A DNA stretch of 64,000 nucleotides from Flavihumibacter petaseus NBRC 106054 (lineage in GTDB: Bacteria > Bacteroidota > Bacteroidia > Chitinophagales > Chitinophagaceae), in the NCBI RefSeq assembly GCF_000974785.1, contig NZ_BBWV01000001.1, forward strand, positions 1,612,001-1,676,000. The letters run 5' to 3'. Below, piece after piece: positions 9,072-16,336 of this stretch (its first letter is position 1; every line of letters begins with the position of its first letter). The notes beneath the pieces are model-generated. The model ran no database searches, was not told where the DNA came from, and worked only from the letters and a program-made list of their open reading frames with translations. Position numbers and translations under genes: made by a program.

Positions 9072-9119
9072 TGGGTGGTAATAAAAGGAACGAATTAAAA
9101 CTGACGTATAGTTAGAAGG

Positions 9120-9150
9120 TGCAACTACTCGAATTATTCGAGTAGTTGCA
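9120..9150. repeat. Perfect 15-bp-arm palindrome
   Basis: Fifteen-base arms (first arm begins TGCAACTACTCGAAT) flank a single central T at 9135. The pairing is perfect over 31 nt. No T-run follows, so a terminator is unlikely. It lies between the receptor operon (ends 9071) and a short gene starting at 9217. It may be a dimeric operator or a mobile-element end. Confidence 0.6.
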
Positions 9151-9216
9151 AACGAAGTTAGGATGCCGTTTATACCAATAAAACAACGGTAGTCGGCCTC
9201 TACCATAATAGTGTAA

Positions 9217-9672
9217 ATGGCAACCAGCTTTGTAAGTGTAGATTATCATTTCGGCTTCTGGATTCATGATGCCGATCATGAAGTATTTTGCTGGGCTCTC
9301 GTAGAGGTTATAGATAATAATGCAGGACAAAATTTTGATTGGTTAAAAGGGTCGATTCGCGATCATATTTACTATTGCAGCCAGGGCTTTTTTGTAGGCT
9401 TTTTGACGATTGGAATGGACGATTTTATTGGCAATGCGGAAGACATACAAAAGTTTGACATTGTCTTAAAGGAAGTTGAAGCATTTTTCAAAAGCAAGGG
9501 TGATGTGATTGGTGTCGATGAGCTGAATTCATTCCAGAAAACAGAAAATACCCGTCACTATTGGTTTAGCCCTTTGGAGGTTGTCAAAGCCTTAAAATTG
9601 GTTTCCCTTTATCGGGAAGTGATTCACGGTCAAATGAAGACGACTGCAAGAGATCCAGTTGTGATCTTATAA
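9217..9672 (+). CDS. Uncharacterised 151-residue cytosolic protein
   Basis: No signal peptide or membrane segment. It is rich in aromatic and acidic residues (YHFGFWIHDADHEVFCWALVE at the start, given as a landmark only in part), with mixed alpha/beta character. The size, acidity and solitary position resemble immunity-type proteins of polymorphic toxin systems, but no toxin is adjacent and no family is recognised. It is set off by palindromes at 9120-9150 upstream and 9722-9746 downstream. Confidence 0.55.
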   Translation: MATSFVSVDYHFGFWIHDADHEVFCWALVEVIDNNAGQNFDWLKGSIRDHIYYCSQGFFVGFLTIGMDDFIGNAEDIQKFDIVLKEVEAFFKSKGDVIGVDELNSFQKTENTRHYWFSPLEVVKALKLVSLYREVIHGQMKTTARDPVVIL

Positions 9673-9721
9673 CTCAATTGAATAAATTGGTGTGCCTGTC
9701 ACAGCAATAGGTTATTTGACC

Positions 9722-9746
9722 AACTATTTCCAAAATGGAAATAGTT
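9722..9746. repeat. 11-bp-arm stem-loop between convergent genes
   Basis: AACTATTTCCA and TGGAAATAGTT pair perfectly around AAA. It lies between two genes that converge (one ending at 9672, one at 9814 on the other strand). A T-rich stretch (GGTTCTTTTTCTGG) follows about 10 nt to the right. It could be a weak bidirectional terminator. Confidence 0.4.
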
Positions 9747-9813
9747 ACATCTATGGTTCTTTTTCTGGCTAGCCGGAATGTGCCTTGTCGTTTGTGATTA
9801 TACCCTATTGTTT

Positions 9814-10422
9814 TTATTTAAGGAGTGGCTTGATTTCCTTTCTGACAATCTTGTCGATTACCCCTCTTTTCGTATTAATATCCCAGGACATTGCTGTGTT
9901 TACCACGCCGGTTTCAAATATCAGTTCATCAGTATTGGGATCCAGGAATTGTGCCTTTCCTTTCTTGTCCCCCAGTCCGATACTGACGAAAGCAAATCGG
10001 ACAACAACCTGCGCTGATGATTTCTCTTTTACCAGGTTCCAGTTTGTACCGTACTCTAATGCACGCGTTGCATGTATGATGGAAGCAGTATCCTGCCCGG
10101 AAACAAAAACGTTCACTTTTGGCGTTTTAATCAGTTTGATACACTCCTCTTTCGTCAGGGTGGCTTTCTTATCTGAAAGCGCTGCATTGAAGATGTCACT
10201 GGTTCCATTGCTATAACGAATACCAAGAATCTCATTTTTATCAATGGAATAAAGGGGGCCGTCCAGGTTGTCGAACTTTTTATACCTGATTTTTAAATCC
10301 TCCACCTCCATGACCTTAGCGAGGACGGTAAGATTGTTTTTCAGTACTATGGTATCCTGGCCAAAGCTCGTCAGAGGAAGGGCGAAGGCAAATAACAATG
10401 GAAATAACCTGGATCGTTTCAT
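9814..10422 (-). CDS. Uncharacterised exported protein
   Basis: 202 residues with a clear signal peptide (MKRSRLFPLLFAFALPLTSFG). It begins after the signal with DTIVLKNN... VLAKVMEVEDLKIRYKKFDN and an IDKNEILGIRYSNG turn. This opening is common in Bacteroidota exported proteins that start with a small beta-domain. No catalytic motif is recognised, so function is unknown. It is transcribed away from the beta-barrel shard at 10490-10640. Confidence 0.6.
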   Translation of the reverse strand: MKRSRLFPLLFAFALPLTSFGQDTIVLKNNLTVLAKVMEVEDLKIRYKKFDNLDGPLYSIDKNEILGIRYSNGTSDIFNAALSDKKATLTKEECIKLIKTPKVNVFVSGQDTASIIHATRALEYGTNWNLVKEKSSAQVVVRFAFVSIGLGDKKGKAQFLDPNTDELIFETGVVNTAMSWDINTKRGVIDKIVRKEIKPLLK

Positions 10423-10489
10423 GAATTGAAAATTTGTCGGACAGAATAACGCCTGTACCTGGTTTGTTATTTTAGAGGGCTATATACGT

Positions 10490-10640
10490 TTATCGGCTAC
10501 CGAGGATCCTGCAGCCTGCCCTTAGCGAAAACGTGTTGAATTGCTCACTGAACACCAGGTCATCGGCGGCTATAAAGCGGTCGGCATGGATATACAGTAA
10601 AAATGTTAGGTTCTGATAGTTTAGCCAGCTAAACAAGCGC
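10490..10640 (-). pseudogene. C-terminal shard duplicated from the beta-barrel gene at 1502-2026
   Basis: On the minus strand the frame ending at TAA 10490-10492 reads ...FIAADDLVFSEQFNTFSLRAG and then CRILGSR before the stop. The intact gene at 1502-2026 ends ...LITADDLIYGEQFNMFSLRAG, FRILGNRKQ. The match covers about 45 residues. It runs upstream into the 3' end of the next gene at about 10629, beyond which the similarity stops. No start codon or signal peptide remains, so this is a truncated paralogue left by a recombination or deletion. Confidence 0.75.
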
Positions 10641-11513
10641 TGACAGTTCTTCCTTCAAATTCCAGGTTGGCCAGTTGGACCAGTGGGTATTGGCCGCAAG
10701 TGTCGGCTGATACAGCGCCGGGTCGTTGGCAACGATGGCCTTCGCGATCAACTGCCAGGTTTCATAGGTACTGGGGCGGTTGGCCCATGCCTCCCTGTTT
10801 CTCCTGGCAAAGTATGCTTGCTCCAGCAAAGATTCGCGTATGTACTGATCGACAGTCTTTCCCTGCCAATGTGGATACTCTTTAACAAAAGGAAAATGCT
10901 CGCGGAACTCGTCTGCATTACAATTATCAATATCGATCAGGAGAAAATCTTTATGATACCATTCGTCCAAAACCAGGAATTTTTCCATATCGTCCGGCAG
11001 GTATTGCCGAAGGTCTTTTTCGGTGGCCCGGAACAAGCCGGGATGTTGGTGTGCGGCCAGCCTTGCTGCGTCAATCATCCGGATATTGTTGGGATATCTG
11101 CCCCTCAGGGTAATACCGGCACTAAGGTAGTCCTGTTTTTGCCGACTCAGCGCTATTGTAGTATTCCTGACATTCCAGGAGGCTGCTTTAGGTTTCAGGA
11201 ATTCATCATTGTTCGTTTTGTAATAGGTTTTATCGTCAACTGGATTGAACCCGGACCAGTTAATGGGATTGCCGTTGCCGCCTTTAATTTCCTTAAGGCA
11301 GTTTCCAAAATGATATATAGTTGAACTAATATGGTGAGAATCCCATTCATAACCTAACCTTTCGGCAACGATGGCCCATCGATCATTAGTGCCCCGAAAG
11401 ACCGTCAACCTGCAATCAATAAGGTCATTGTAGATTTGACTTAGTTCGATAAAGGCAAGACACTTACCGTCGTTGGAACAATCGAGTGTGTGGAGAATTT
11501 CAGCTTCCGTCAT
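10629..11513 (-). CDS. Uncharacterised 294-residue protein, DUF7003-like
   Basis: No signal peptide or membrane segment. The N-terminus (EILHTLDCSNDGKC... YNDLIDCRLTVFRGTNDRWA) followed by AERLGYEWDSHHISSTIYHFGNC resembles a family of unknown function (DUF7003-type) scattered in Bacteroidota genomes. The C-terminal half has a DxDN-like acidic cluster (LIDIDNCNADEF) and a Trp-rich tail. No enzyme motif is recognised. The assignment rests on memory of the family pattern and is tentative. Its 3' end overlaps the beta-barrel shard. Confidence 0.55.
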   Translation of the reverse strand: MTEAEILHTLDCSNDGKCLAFIELSQIYNDLIDCRLTVFRGTNDRWAIVAERLGYEWDSHHISSTIYHFGNCLKEIKGGNGNPINWSGFNPVDDKTYYKTNNDEFLKPKAASWNVRNTTIALSRQKQDYLSAGITLRGRYPNNIRMIDAARLAAHQHPGLFRATEKDLRQYLPDDMEKFLVLDEWYHKDFLLIDIDNCNADEFREHFPFVKEYPHWQGKTVDQYIRESLLEQAYFARRNREAWANRPSTYETWQLIAKAIVANDPALYQPTLAANTHWSNWPTWNLKEELSALV

Positions 11514-11580
11514 GTCAGGGAAAGGTTTAGAATACTAGTTTACAAAATAGAACCGGAAATTTGTTCCGTATTTCTACTGT

Positions 11581-12179
11581 CTAGCGAACTATCCGCTTTT
11601 CCGACAGCCGCAACAATTTATCCGCGGTTTCAGAAGCATCCGTGCGGGTAAATATGGCCGGGAAATAATTGAAATAGCCCAGGAGCTCAGGCAGAGTCAG
11701 GGTTTTAACGTACTGATTTCCTCTATGGGCTTCAGTTGTCTGAGGCGCCGGTAGCTTATCTACACCGGTGGTATTATCAGTTTTGTCTGACAAACCCAGA
11801 TTCCTGGTGATGGTGATTGCATTCAGAAAGCTTGCAGCCGCGCCTGTGAACTTTTGCTGGTGGATCACCTCCTCTATGCGCGTAAGGATCGGGAGAAAAT
11901 CTTTGTCCTTGGGCTTCAGGGTCTTCTTAAAGTCCTTGAAAAAGCTGGTGGAACAGTCTAGATATAGGCATAGGCCATGGAGGGTATACGCCCTCATCCT
12001 GGGAAGTTTTACCCGATCAGCGTCTTTGCCTTTGAAGTCTATCTCTATCAGGGGTTCTTGTCACACCATTCGAAGTATTCGATGGCGGCTTCCCACATGA
12101 GTTCAGGAGTGGAAAACAATTTATCTCGGCCGTGTTTGGAACGGAGTTTCCAAAACTGGTTGCCTTTAGGTGCTGCCAT
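11581..12179 (-). pseudogene. Frameshifted phage terminase small subunit
   Basis: From ATG 12179 one frame reads [20 protein letters not shown], then [20 protein letters not shown] and hits TGA. Shifting by one base near 12058 continues [20 protein letters not shown], then AYTLHGLCLYLDCS... FTGAAASFLNAITITRNLGL to a stop at 11581. The joined product matches the gp3-like small terminase family, which recognises phage DNA for packaging (helical DNA-binding part, then the ASFLNANIIARDLG-type block). A one-base deletion therefore breaks it. No large terminase gene follows, so it is a relic of a prophage. A sequencing error is the alternative. Confidence 0.75.
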
Positions 12180-12302
12180 ATGTCTTGCTGGATTCTATTA
12201 TGAATCAATGCAAAGCAAATCTATTGAAAATAAGGCAAGTGGTGTATCCATCTAAAGGAAGACCATTGAAACAAAGGACCAGATTCCGTTCAACCCTTAC
12301 CT

Positions 12303-13436
12303 CTAACCTTTCAGTTTCTCCATTAAATCAGCTATTCTTTCCTCAACACTTGCCAATTGAGCTTCCGTGTCCTTAATTTGATTTTTATCGGCGATAGTTA
12401 GAACCTCCTTCTTGGATAATTCATCCAAACTCAAATAGAGGCCCCGTTTTAGGTTAAATAGCCTGTTCAACGTCGTTAGCAAAAGGTCGTCGCTTCGCCC
12501 TGGGTATGTTTTTCTTAAATAGTTATAGAGCCGATCACCTTTTTTCTCATTTCCATCATTTTCTATTACAATTCCTTGTTGTTCTACTGTCACGATCTCA
12601 TCAATAGCTCTGGAACTAGCGGCTGTACCGGAAAATATTCTAGCTGAGTTAAGAAACATTTCAGTATTACAAAGATGAAAATCAACGCCCGTTTTTGCTT
12701 TCATTTCTTCACGCAATTCAAATCGCGTTCCGTGCTTCATACTTCGAACAGTCCCGTGCCAAATCCAGTCTTCCTTAATATCATTAGTAACGAATATTAT
12801 TGACCGCTTCTGACTTTTCGCAAAATCGACAAGTTGATGCCAAATAATCAAATCGCCATATTTTCTTTTGTCCGATTTATCTTTTGCGTCGGCGTAGCCG
12901 GGAGGAACTTTTTCCGTATATCGCCGCTCACCGTCTTTGTATATTACTTCCAATGCCTTGTCATCAAATGGTTGCCCCACAATTTCGTCGGGAAATATAT
13001 TTACAACGATATCATATATTTCATCTTTCTTTAATAACTCTTCGACTTGCTTCTGTTGACGTTGAAGATCAGCTATTGCATTGTTCAGTGCCTCTCGGAG
13101 ATTATTTTCGTTTCCCTTTTCAAGGAACAGACTTGCAAACTTTGAATCGAACTTTCCTAAAACGGTTTGCAGCATTTTCGCATTCTCTTCAAGAGTGGAA
13201 ATTTGACCTGCAATTATATCATATCTATTTCGATGGAATTCCAGGCCAACTTGATGAGGTAAAAATAGCCGCCCTTTCTGACTGCCTATAGCATTGATAA
13301 TCTCATCTCGGGTAATCTTAGAATACCGATAGAGATTCAAAAGGACATTTGTATCGAATGCAAAATAGCAAGTCTTCCATAACTCGCTGAACCCATTAGG
13401 GTCTAATTTATTAAATGATGAAAATGTGCCTTTCAT
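12303..13436 (-). CDS. PIN-like DUF4935-type protein
   Basis: 377 residues from ATG 13436 (an in-frame ATG at 13466 is less likely). Acidic PIN positions are visible: CYFAFDTNVLLNLYRYS (first Asp), GLEFHRNR (Glu), KYGDLIIWHQL (Asp) and SIIFVTNDIKEDW (TND). A coiled-coil-like segment (ISTLEENAKML to QQKQVEELLKKDE) is inserted between the first and second blocks, as in the PIN_8/DUF4935 family. The C-terminus carries another helical coil (LSKKEVLTIADKNQ onwards). The family is predicted to be an RNase/nuclease and is frequent in defence-rich regions. A promoter-like TTGACA element lies at 13480-13485. Confidence 0.75.
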   Translation of the reverse strand: MKGTFSSFNKLDPNGFSELWKTCYFAFDTNVLLNLYRYSKITRDEIINAIGSQKGRLFLPHQVGLEFHRNRYDIIAGQISTLEENAKMLQTVLGKFDSKFASLFLEKGNENNLREALNNAIADLQRQQKQVEELLKKDEIYDIVVNIFPDEIVGQPFDDKALEVIYKDGERRYTEKVPPGYADAKDKSDKRKYGDLIIWHQLVDFAKSQKRSIIFVTNDIKEDWIWHGTVRSMKHGTRFELREEMKAKTGVDFHLCNTEMFLNSARIFSGTAASSRAIDEIVTVEQQGIVIENDGNEKKGDRLYNYLRKTYPGRSDDLLLTTLNRLFNLKRGLYLSLDELSKKEVLTIADKNQIKDTEAQLASVEERIADLMEKLKG

Positions 13437-13479
13437 TCTTTGTTTTTGGAAATTGCTAGATAACACTATTTTCTTATAA

Positions 13480-13499
13480 TGTCAAGGGGACTAATACGG
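13480..13499 (-). promoter_or_regulatory. Copy 1 of 20-bp repeated promoter element
   Basis: Plus-strand TGTCAAGGGGACTAATACGG. It differs from the copy at 14141-14160 at one base. Read on the minus strand it ends in CCCCTTGACA. TTATCTAG follows 16 nt downstream (13463-13456), just ahead of the DUF4935 gene start at 13436. Confidence 0.55.
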
Positions 13500-13537
13500 A
13501 TGATACTGAAGACAATATTTGCGATGTTTGCTAAATT

Positions 13538-13777
13538 ATGGCATACAACTACATTCATGACGACAAGGGAATTGTTACCCGCGTATCATTGGAAGAACAC
13601 AATGAGGACCCTTATCAATACCAGGGAGAGGTTACAACACCATCCAATGTAAAAATACCTTTCAAAGCGGGGTATGGTATTATACAATATACTCCACGAG
13701 AGCTCGGCGACCTTGAGCCATATAACTCCATCATTAATGAAGCAATTGCAGCTAGCGAAAAGGAAAATAAATCTTAG
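13538..13777 (+). CDS. Small uncharacterised protein (79 aa)
   Basis: Starts MAYNYIHDDKGIVTRVSLEE and is acidic and soluble with no cysteines. It has the size and charge of a small cytosolic or immunity-like protein, but no family is recognised. It is divergent from the DUF4935 gene, sharing the 100-nt region with the repeated 20-bp element. Its stop overlaps the stop of a minus-strand reading frame ending at 13774. Confidence 0.5.
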   Translation: MAYNYIHDDKGIVTRVSLEEHNEDPYQYQGEVTTPSNVKIPFKAGYGIIQYTPRELGDLEPYNSIINEAIAASEKENKS

Positions 13778-14030
13778 CCAATAATGACAGTTAAATGTTC
13801 ACCTGCGGGGATGTTAATATCAATCGTTTGAGTTTTGTCATCCATCCACTGGCGAATAGTAATTGAAACGTCCGGAGCCCCGGGCTTGGCTTTGTATCTG
13901 ATACTATGATGGTCATACATCGGTGATACAATTCCCGGACCAGCCCGCGACCTGGTACGACTTTGGCGATGCTGATATTAAGGGGCGGGCAAGGCCTTCT
14001 GTCAAAATCATAAGCTGTAGGCTTTACCAT
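13774..14030 (-). pseudogene. Candidate small frameshifted gene
   Basis: An AAGGAG ribosome-binding site precedes ATG 14030, and the frame reads MVKPTAYDFDRRPC... VPGRGLVRELYHRC. After about residue 37 a +1 change of frame gives MYDHHSIRYKAKPGAPDVSI, then TIRQWMDDKTQTIDINIPAG and EHLTVIIG to a TAA at 13774. Both parts look coding, and the second is codon-biased and hydrophobic-polar alternating. The product family is not recognised. A TTGACA element at 14141-14146 could drive it. It may instead be one short intact gene from ATG 13920 only (48 aa). Confidence 0.35.
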
Positions 14031-14140
14031 TGCTCCTTAACCAATCACATTGGTTTTTCAGTCAGCCCGCCCATCGCTGTCGCACTGTGGTGGGCTTTCT
14101 GCTATTCCGTCCTCAAAATAATACGAAAATTAGTTGATTT

Positions 14141-14160
14141 TGTCAAGGGGAATAATACGG
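14141..14160 (-). promoter_or_regulatory. Copy 2 of 20-bp repeated promoter element
   Basis: Plus-strand TGTCAAGGGGAATAATACGG, 19 of 20 identical to 13480-13499. On the minus strand TTGACA is followed after 17 nt by TATTATTTTG (14123-14114), close to a Bacteroidota -7 box, and then by the candidate small gene starting at 14030. Confidence 0.5.
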
Positions 14161-14315
14161 GGAATCTGAAATATCAACTTGTTGAACTTTGTCTCATTAA
14201 TGATGCAACTATGAGACCCACACAGCACCTGTTGCTTAAGACACCTCCATAGCAATTATCCGCCTACAATGCAGTCGATAAGCAACCAAGTTAACTTCTA
14301 CAAAAATGCAATCAA

Positions 14316-15194
14316 ATGAAACTAAAATCAAACCTTCTAATATTGCTTTTAATCTCACAAAATGCTTACTCTCAATTCAAAATACCCGATGTAATTGGAG
14401 CAATTACAAATCCATTTGGTGTGGCGGGATGGGCGGGATCCCAAGTTGCACAACAAATTGCACCAAACTCTGGCGCATCTCAGCTTCTAAATCCAACAAC
14501 AACAATCATTAGAAATTTACCGAGTTCATTTGAGCAAACCAAGCAATTAGCACAACAAGCCCTTCGAAGTACAAACTGGCGCAACCTTACTGTGTTCACT
14601 CATCCTTGGTTCATCCAAGCACTTACTGCTGCTAAGTCAGCGAAACAAATGGGTCTCCTTAAAGACGACGATTGCTTCAGACTGGCCGAAGAAATTGCTA
14701 ATGGATTCTCAGAATATGCTATCGCCGAAACCGGAAGTCCGATTGCATCAAATGAAATCACTCGGTTTGTCTCAACATTTGGAAACCAGGTTTGCGAAAA
14801 TAGCAGCGTAGGACAACTTCAGGTTGATCCATCTCAAATTCAGGAAATTCGAATTCCATCAAGCGGCCAACCTACAGTCAAAATCGAAGGAAACACCTAC
14901 CAATATAATCAAGTATATTCTGAAGCCCCAAGGCAATTTATTACTTGCACCGATGAAGTAAATGGTATTTACAATTTAACTGGCTATACTGATGGCAGAT
15001 TCTTTACAACTTTACCAAATGGTCAATCAGCCCTACTCGGTGTGATTTGGAAAGATCCAACTGGACGCTTTGCATTTTTCATCAAAAGAAATGACTCCCC
15101 AGTTTGGTATTCAGTAGACTGGCAGGGGACAGTAAGGGGACCGAGTCCAAATGGCATGCAAATAATTACATGGGGACATTGCTCAACTCAATAA
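14316..15194 (+). CDS. Uncharacterised secreted protein (292 aa)
   Basis: Signal peptide MKLKSNLLILLLISQNAYSQ. The mature N-terminal half is Ala/Gln/Asn-rich (GWAGSQVAQQIAPNSGASQ). A helical middle with two Cys follows, then a C-terminal beta-rich domain (TVKIEGNTYQYNQ ... SVDWQGTVRGPSPNGMQI). No known fold is recognised. It is followed 12 nt downstream by another small exported protein, so the two are probably co-expressed secreted partners. AT-rich codon use differs from the GC-richer carotenoid and polysaccharide loci, consistent with acquisition. Confidence 0.6.
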   Translation: MKLKSNLLILLLISQNAYSQFKIPDVIGAITNPFGVAGWAGSQVAQQIAPNSGASQLLNPTTTIIRNLPSSFEQTKQLAQQALRSTNWRNLTVFTHPWFIQALTAAKSAKQMGLLKDDDCFRLAEEIANGFSEYAIAETGSPIASNEITRFVSTFGNQVCENSSVGQLQVDPSQIQEIRIPSSGQPTVKIEGNTYQYNQVYSEAPRQFITCTDEVNGIYNLTGYTDGRFFTTLPNGQSALLGVIWKDPTGRFAFFIKRNDSPVWYSVDWQGTVRGPSPNGMQIITWGHCSTQ

Positions 15195-15206
15195 ATCGTC
15201 AATAAC

Positions 15207-15440
15207 ATGAAGGTTCAAATTTCACTTGCCATAATTATTGCGTTAATAAACACAACTGGAAGCAACCGTGCAGTTTGTGATGAAAAGTTGCCGCTAAGTA
15301 GTCATGGCCCTAATGGATGGTGTGGCCCATGGCACAAAGACATTGACAGCGCTAAAGCCGATGCCGAAAATCACAATAAAAAATATGATCACAAAGCATC
15401 AGTTTGTACCGGTGAATGCCCCACCTGCCCAGTAAACTAG
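15207..15440 (+). CDS. Small Cys-rich exported protein (77 aa)
   Basis: The first about 22 residues are hydrophobic (MKVQISLAIIIALINTTGSN). The rest contains four Cys in CDEK, WCGPWH, VCTGEC and CPVN contexts (five or more in total), likely disulphide-bonded outside the cytoplasm. It sits 12 nt after the 292-residue secreted protein. The function is unknown. Confidence 0.5.
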   Translation: MKVQISLAIIIALINTTGSNRAVCDEKLPLSSHGPNGWCGPWHKDIDSAKADAENHNKKYDHKASVCTGECPTCPVN

Positions 15441-15484
15441 CTCACAGTTGACAGAATGCTTGTCATAGCGATAACTTAAGGTGA

Positions 15485-15688
15485 TTACAGGACTGAAACT
15501 ACCTTCACCACCCAACCCATAGGCATCTTTCCCCAGCATTCATCGTACACAGTCTTCCGTTTACCCGTCCGGACGATATACCAAAATAAGGTGACTGACT
15601 TCGGCTGCAGCTTGTGGTGGACGGTGATCAGGGCGAATGTGGTGTCAAGGTGTTCCTTTGTTCGTGTCGGGAAGACGGGAACCGCCAC
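15485..15688 (-). CDS. Small basic protein of unknown function (67 aa)
   Basis: Reads MAVPVFPTRTKEHLDTTFAL, later IVRTGKRKTVYDECWGKMPM. It is soluble and basic, with beta-type alternation. It lies on the same strand as, and between, the phage-derived methyltransferase relic and the terminase relic, so it may be a leftover phage gene. It is followed by no obvious terminator in its own direction. Coding status is uncertain. Confidence 0.35.
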   Translation of the reverse strand: MAVPVFPTRTKEHLDTTFALITVHHKLQPKSVTLFWYIVRTGKRKTVYDECWGKMPMGWVVKVVSVL

Positions 15689-15715
15689 GCTAAACTGAAA
15701 AGTTTAACTAGGGCT

Positions 15716-15757
15716 CCCCTTCATACCGGTAACCCGGTATGTGGGGCCTTTCTGGTT
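15716..15757 (+). terminator. Hairpin with T-rich tail
   Basis: CATACCGG (15722-15729) pairs with CCGGTATG (15734-15741) around TAAC, enclosed by CCCC/GGGG, then CCTTTCTGGTTTTC. The tail is weak but the stem is strong. It lies in the 450-nt stretch between 15440 and 15893, which otherwise holds only the small minus-strand frame at 15485-15688 and a TAAACT/AGTTTA mini-stem at 15691-15706. Confidence 0.45.
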
Positions 15758-15892
15758 TTCAATGATATCGGTTGTGTTGGAAACAACCAAAAGTCTGCTC
15801 AATCTTACCTATGGACGTTGTAGCCCGGACCGTTGATGTAGAATTTTTAAGATTCATTCTGATTTGCTATTTTGGATCTATAAGCCTTTCAG

Positions 15893-16333
15893 ATGTTTAA
15901 ATTTGACGTCGCGAACCTGAAATTTTACCAGGTTTATTCAATCTGCTCTATCATTTTCGCCGTATTAATAGCTCCTTTCTGGTTCATCATCCAATTTGCG
16001 CCACACTTTTTAGAGAAATTTGGAGGCCTTCCCAGCATAGTTGGATGCATTGCTATAGGTTCTCCGTTACTCATTAACAATTCGTATAATATTCCAGAAT
16101 TCACGACGTCACCGGAATTCAACAGGTACGTTTCGTTATCTGTGGGGTCACTTTTAACAGCGTTAGTTCTTTACGGACCAAGCATCCCAACGGTATTCAT
16201 TCATCTTAGTTTGAGGCACGCGTATTTCATTTCAATAGTTATTCAGTTGTTACTTTGGATAGCATTCTTATGTCTGCGAAAGGCTATCAAGTTTCCTTTA
16301 GTTCCTATTGCTGAATCCAAAGAAGCAACCTGA
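15893..16333 (+). CDS. Four-helix membrane protein of unknown function (146 aa)
   Basis: Hydrophobic segments at about residues 12-38 (VYSICSIIFAVLIAPFWFII), 48-62, 82-103 and 108-128, with short polar loops. It has a polar C-terminal tail KEAT. There is no signal peptidase site and no recognised family. It converges with the methyltransferase relic (3 nt between stops), so it is probably cargo inserted beside the phage-derived genes. Confidence 0.5.
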   Translation: MFKFDVANLKFYQVYSICSIIFAVLIAPFWFIIQFAPHFLEKFGGLPSIVGCIAIGSPLLINNSYNIPEFTTSPEFNRYVSLSVGSLLTALVLYGPSIPTVFIHLSLRHAYFISIVIQLLLWIAFLCLRKAIKFPLVPIAESKEAT

Positions 16334-16336
16334 TCA

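Noticed and set aside
8238-9206. Minus-strand open frame (322 aa) over the MFS and AhpD-like genes
   Set aside because: Mirror frame of two real genes with matching strong family motifs on the plus strand.
9778-10017. Plus-strand frame starting MCLVVCDYTLLFL
   Set aside because: It is antisense to the exported protein at 9814-10422, which has a signal peptide and a better coding texture.
14080-14105. AGCCCGCC/GGTGGGCT hairpin as a terminator
   Set aside because: The loop is long, the tail is only TTTCT, and no clear gene ends before it on the plus strand.
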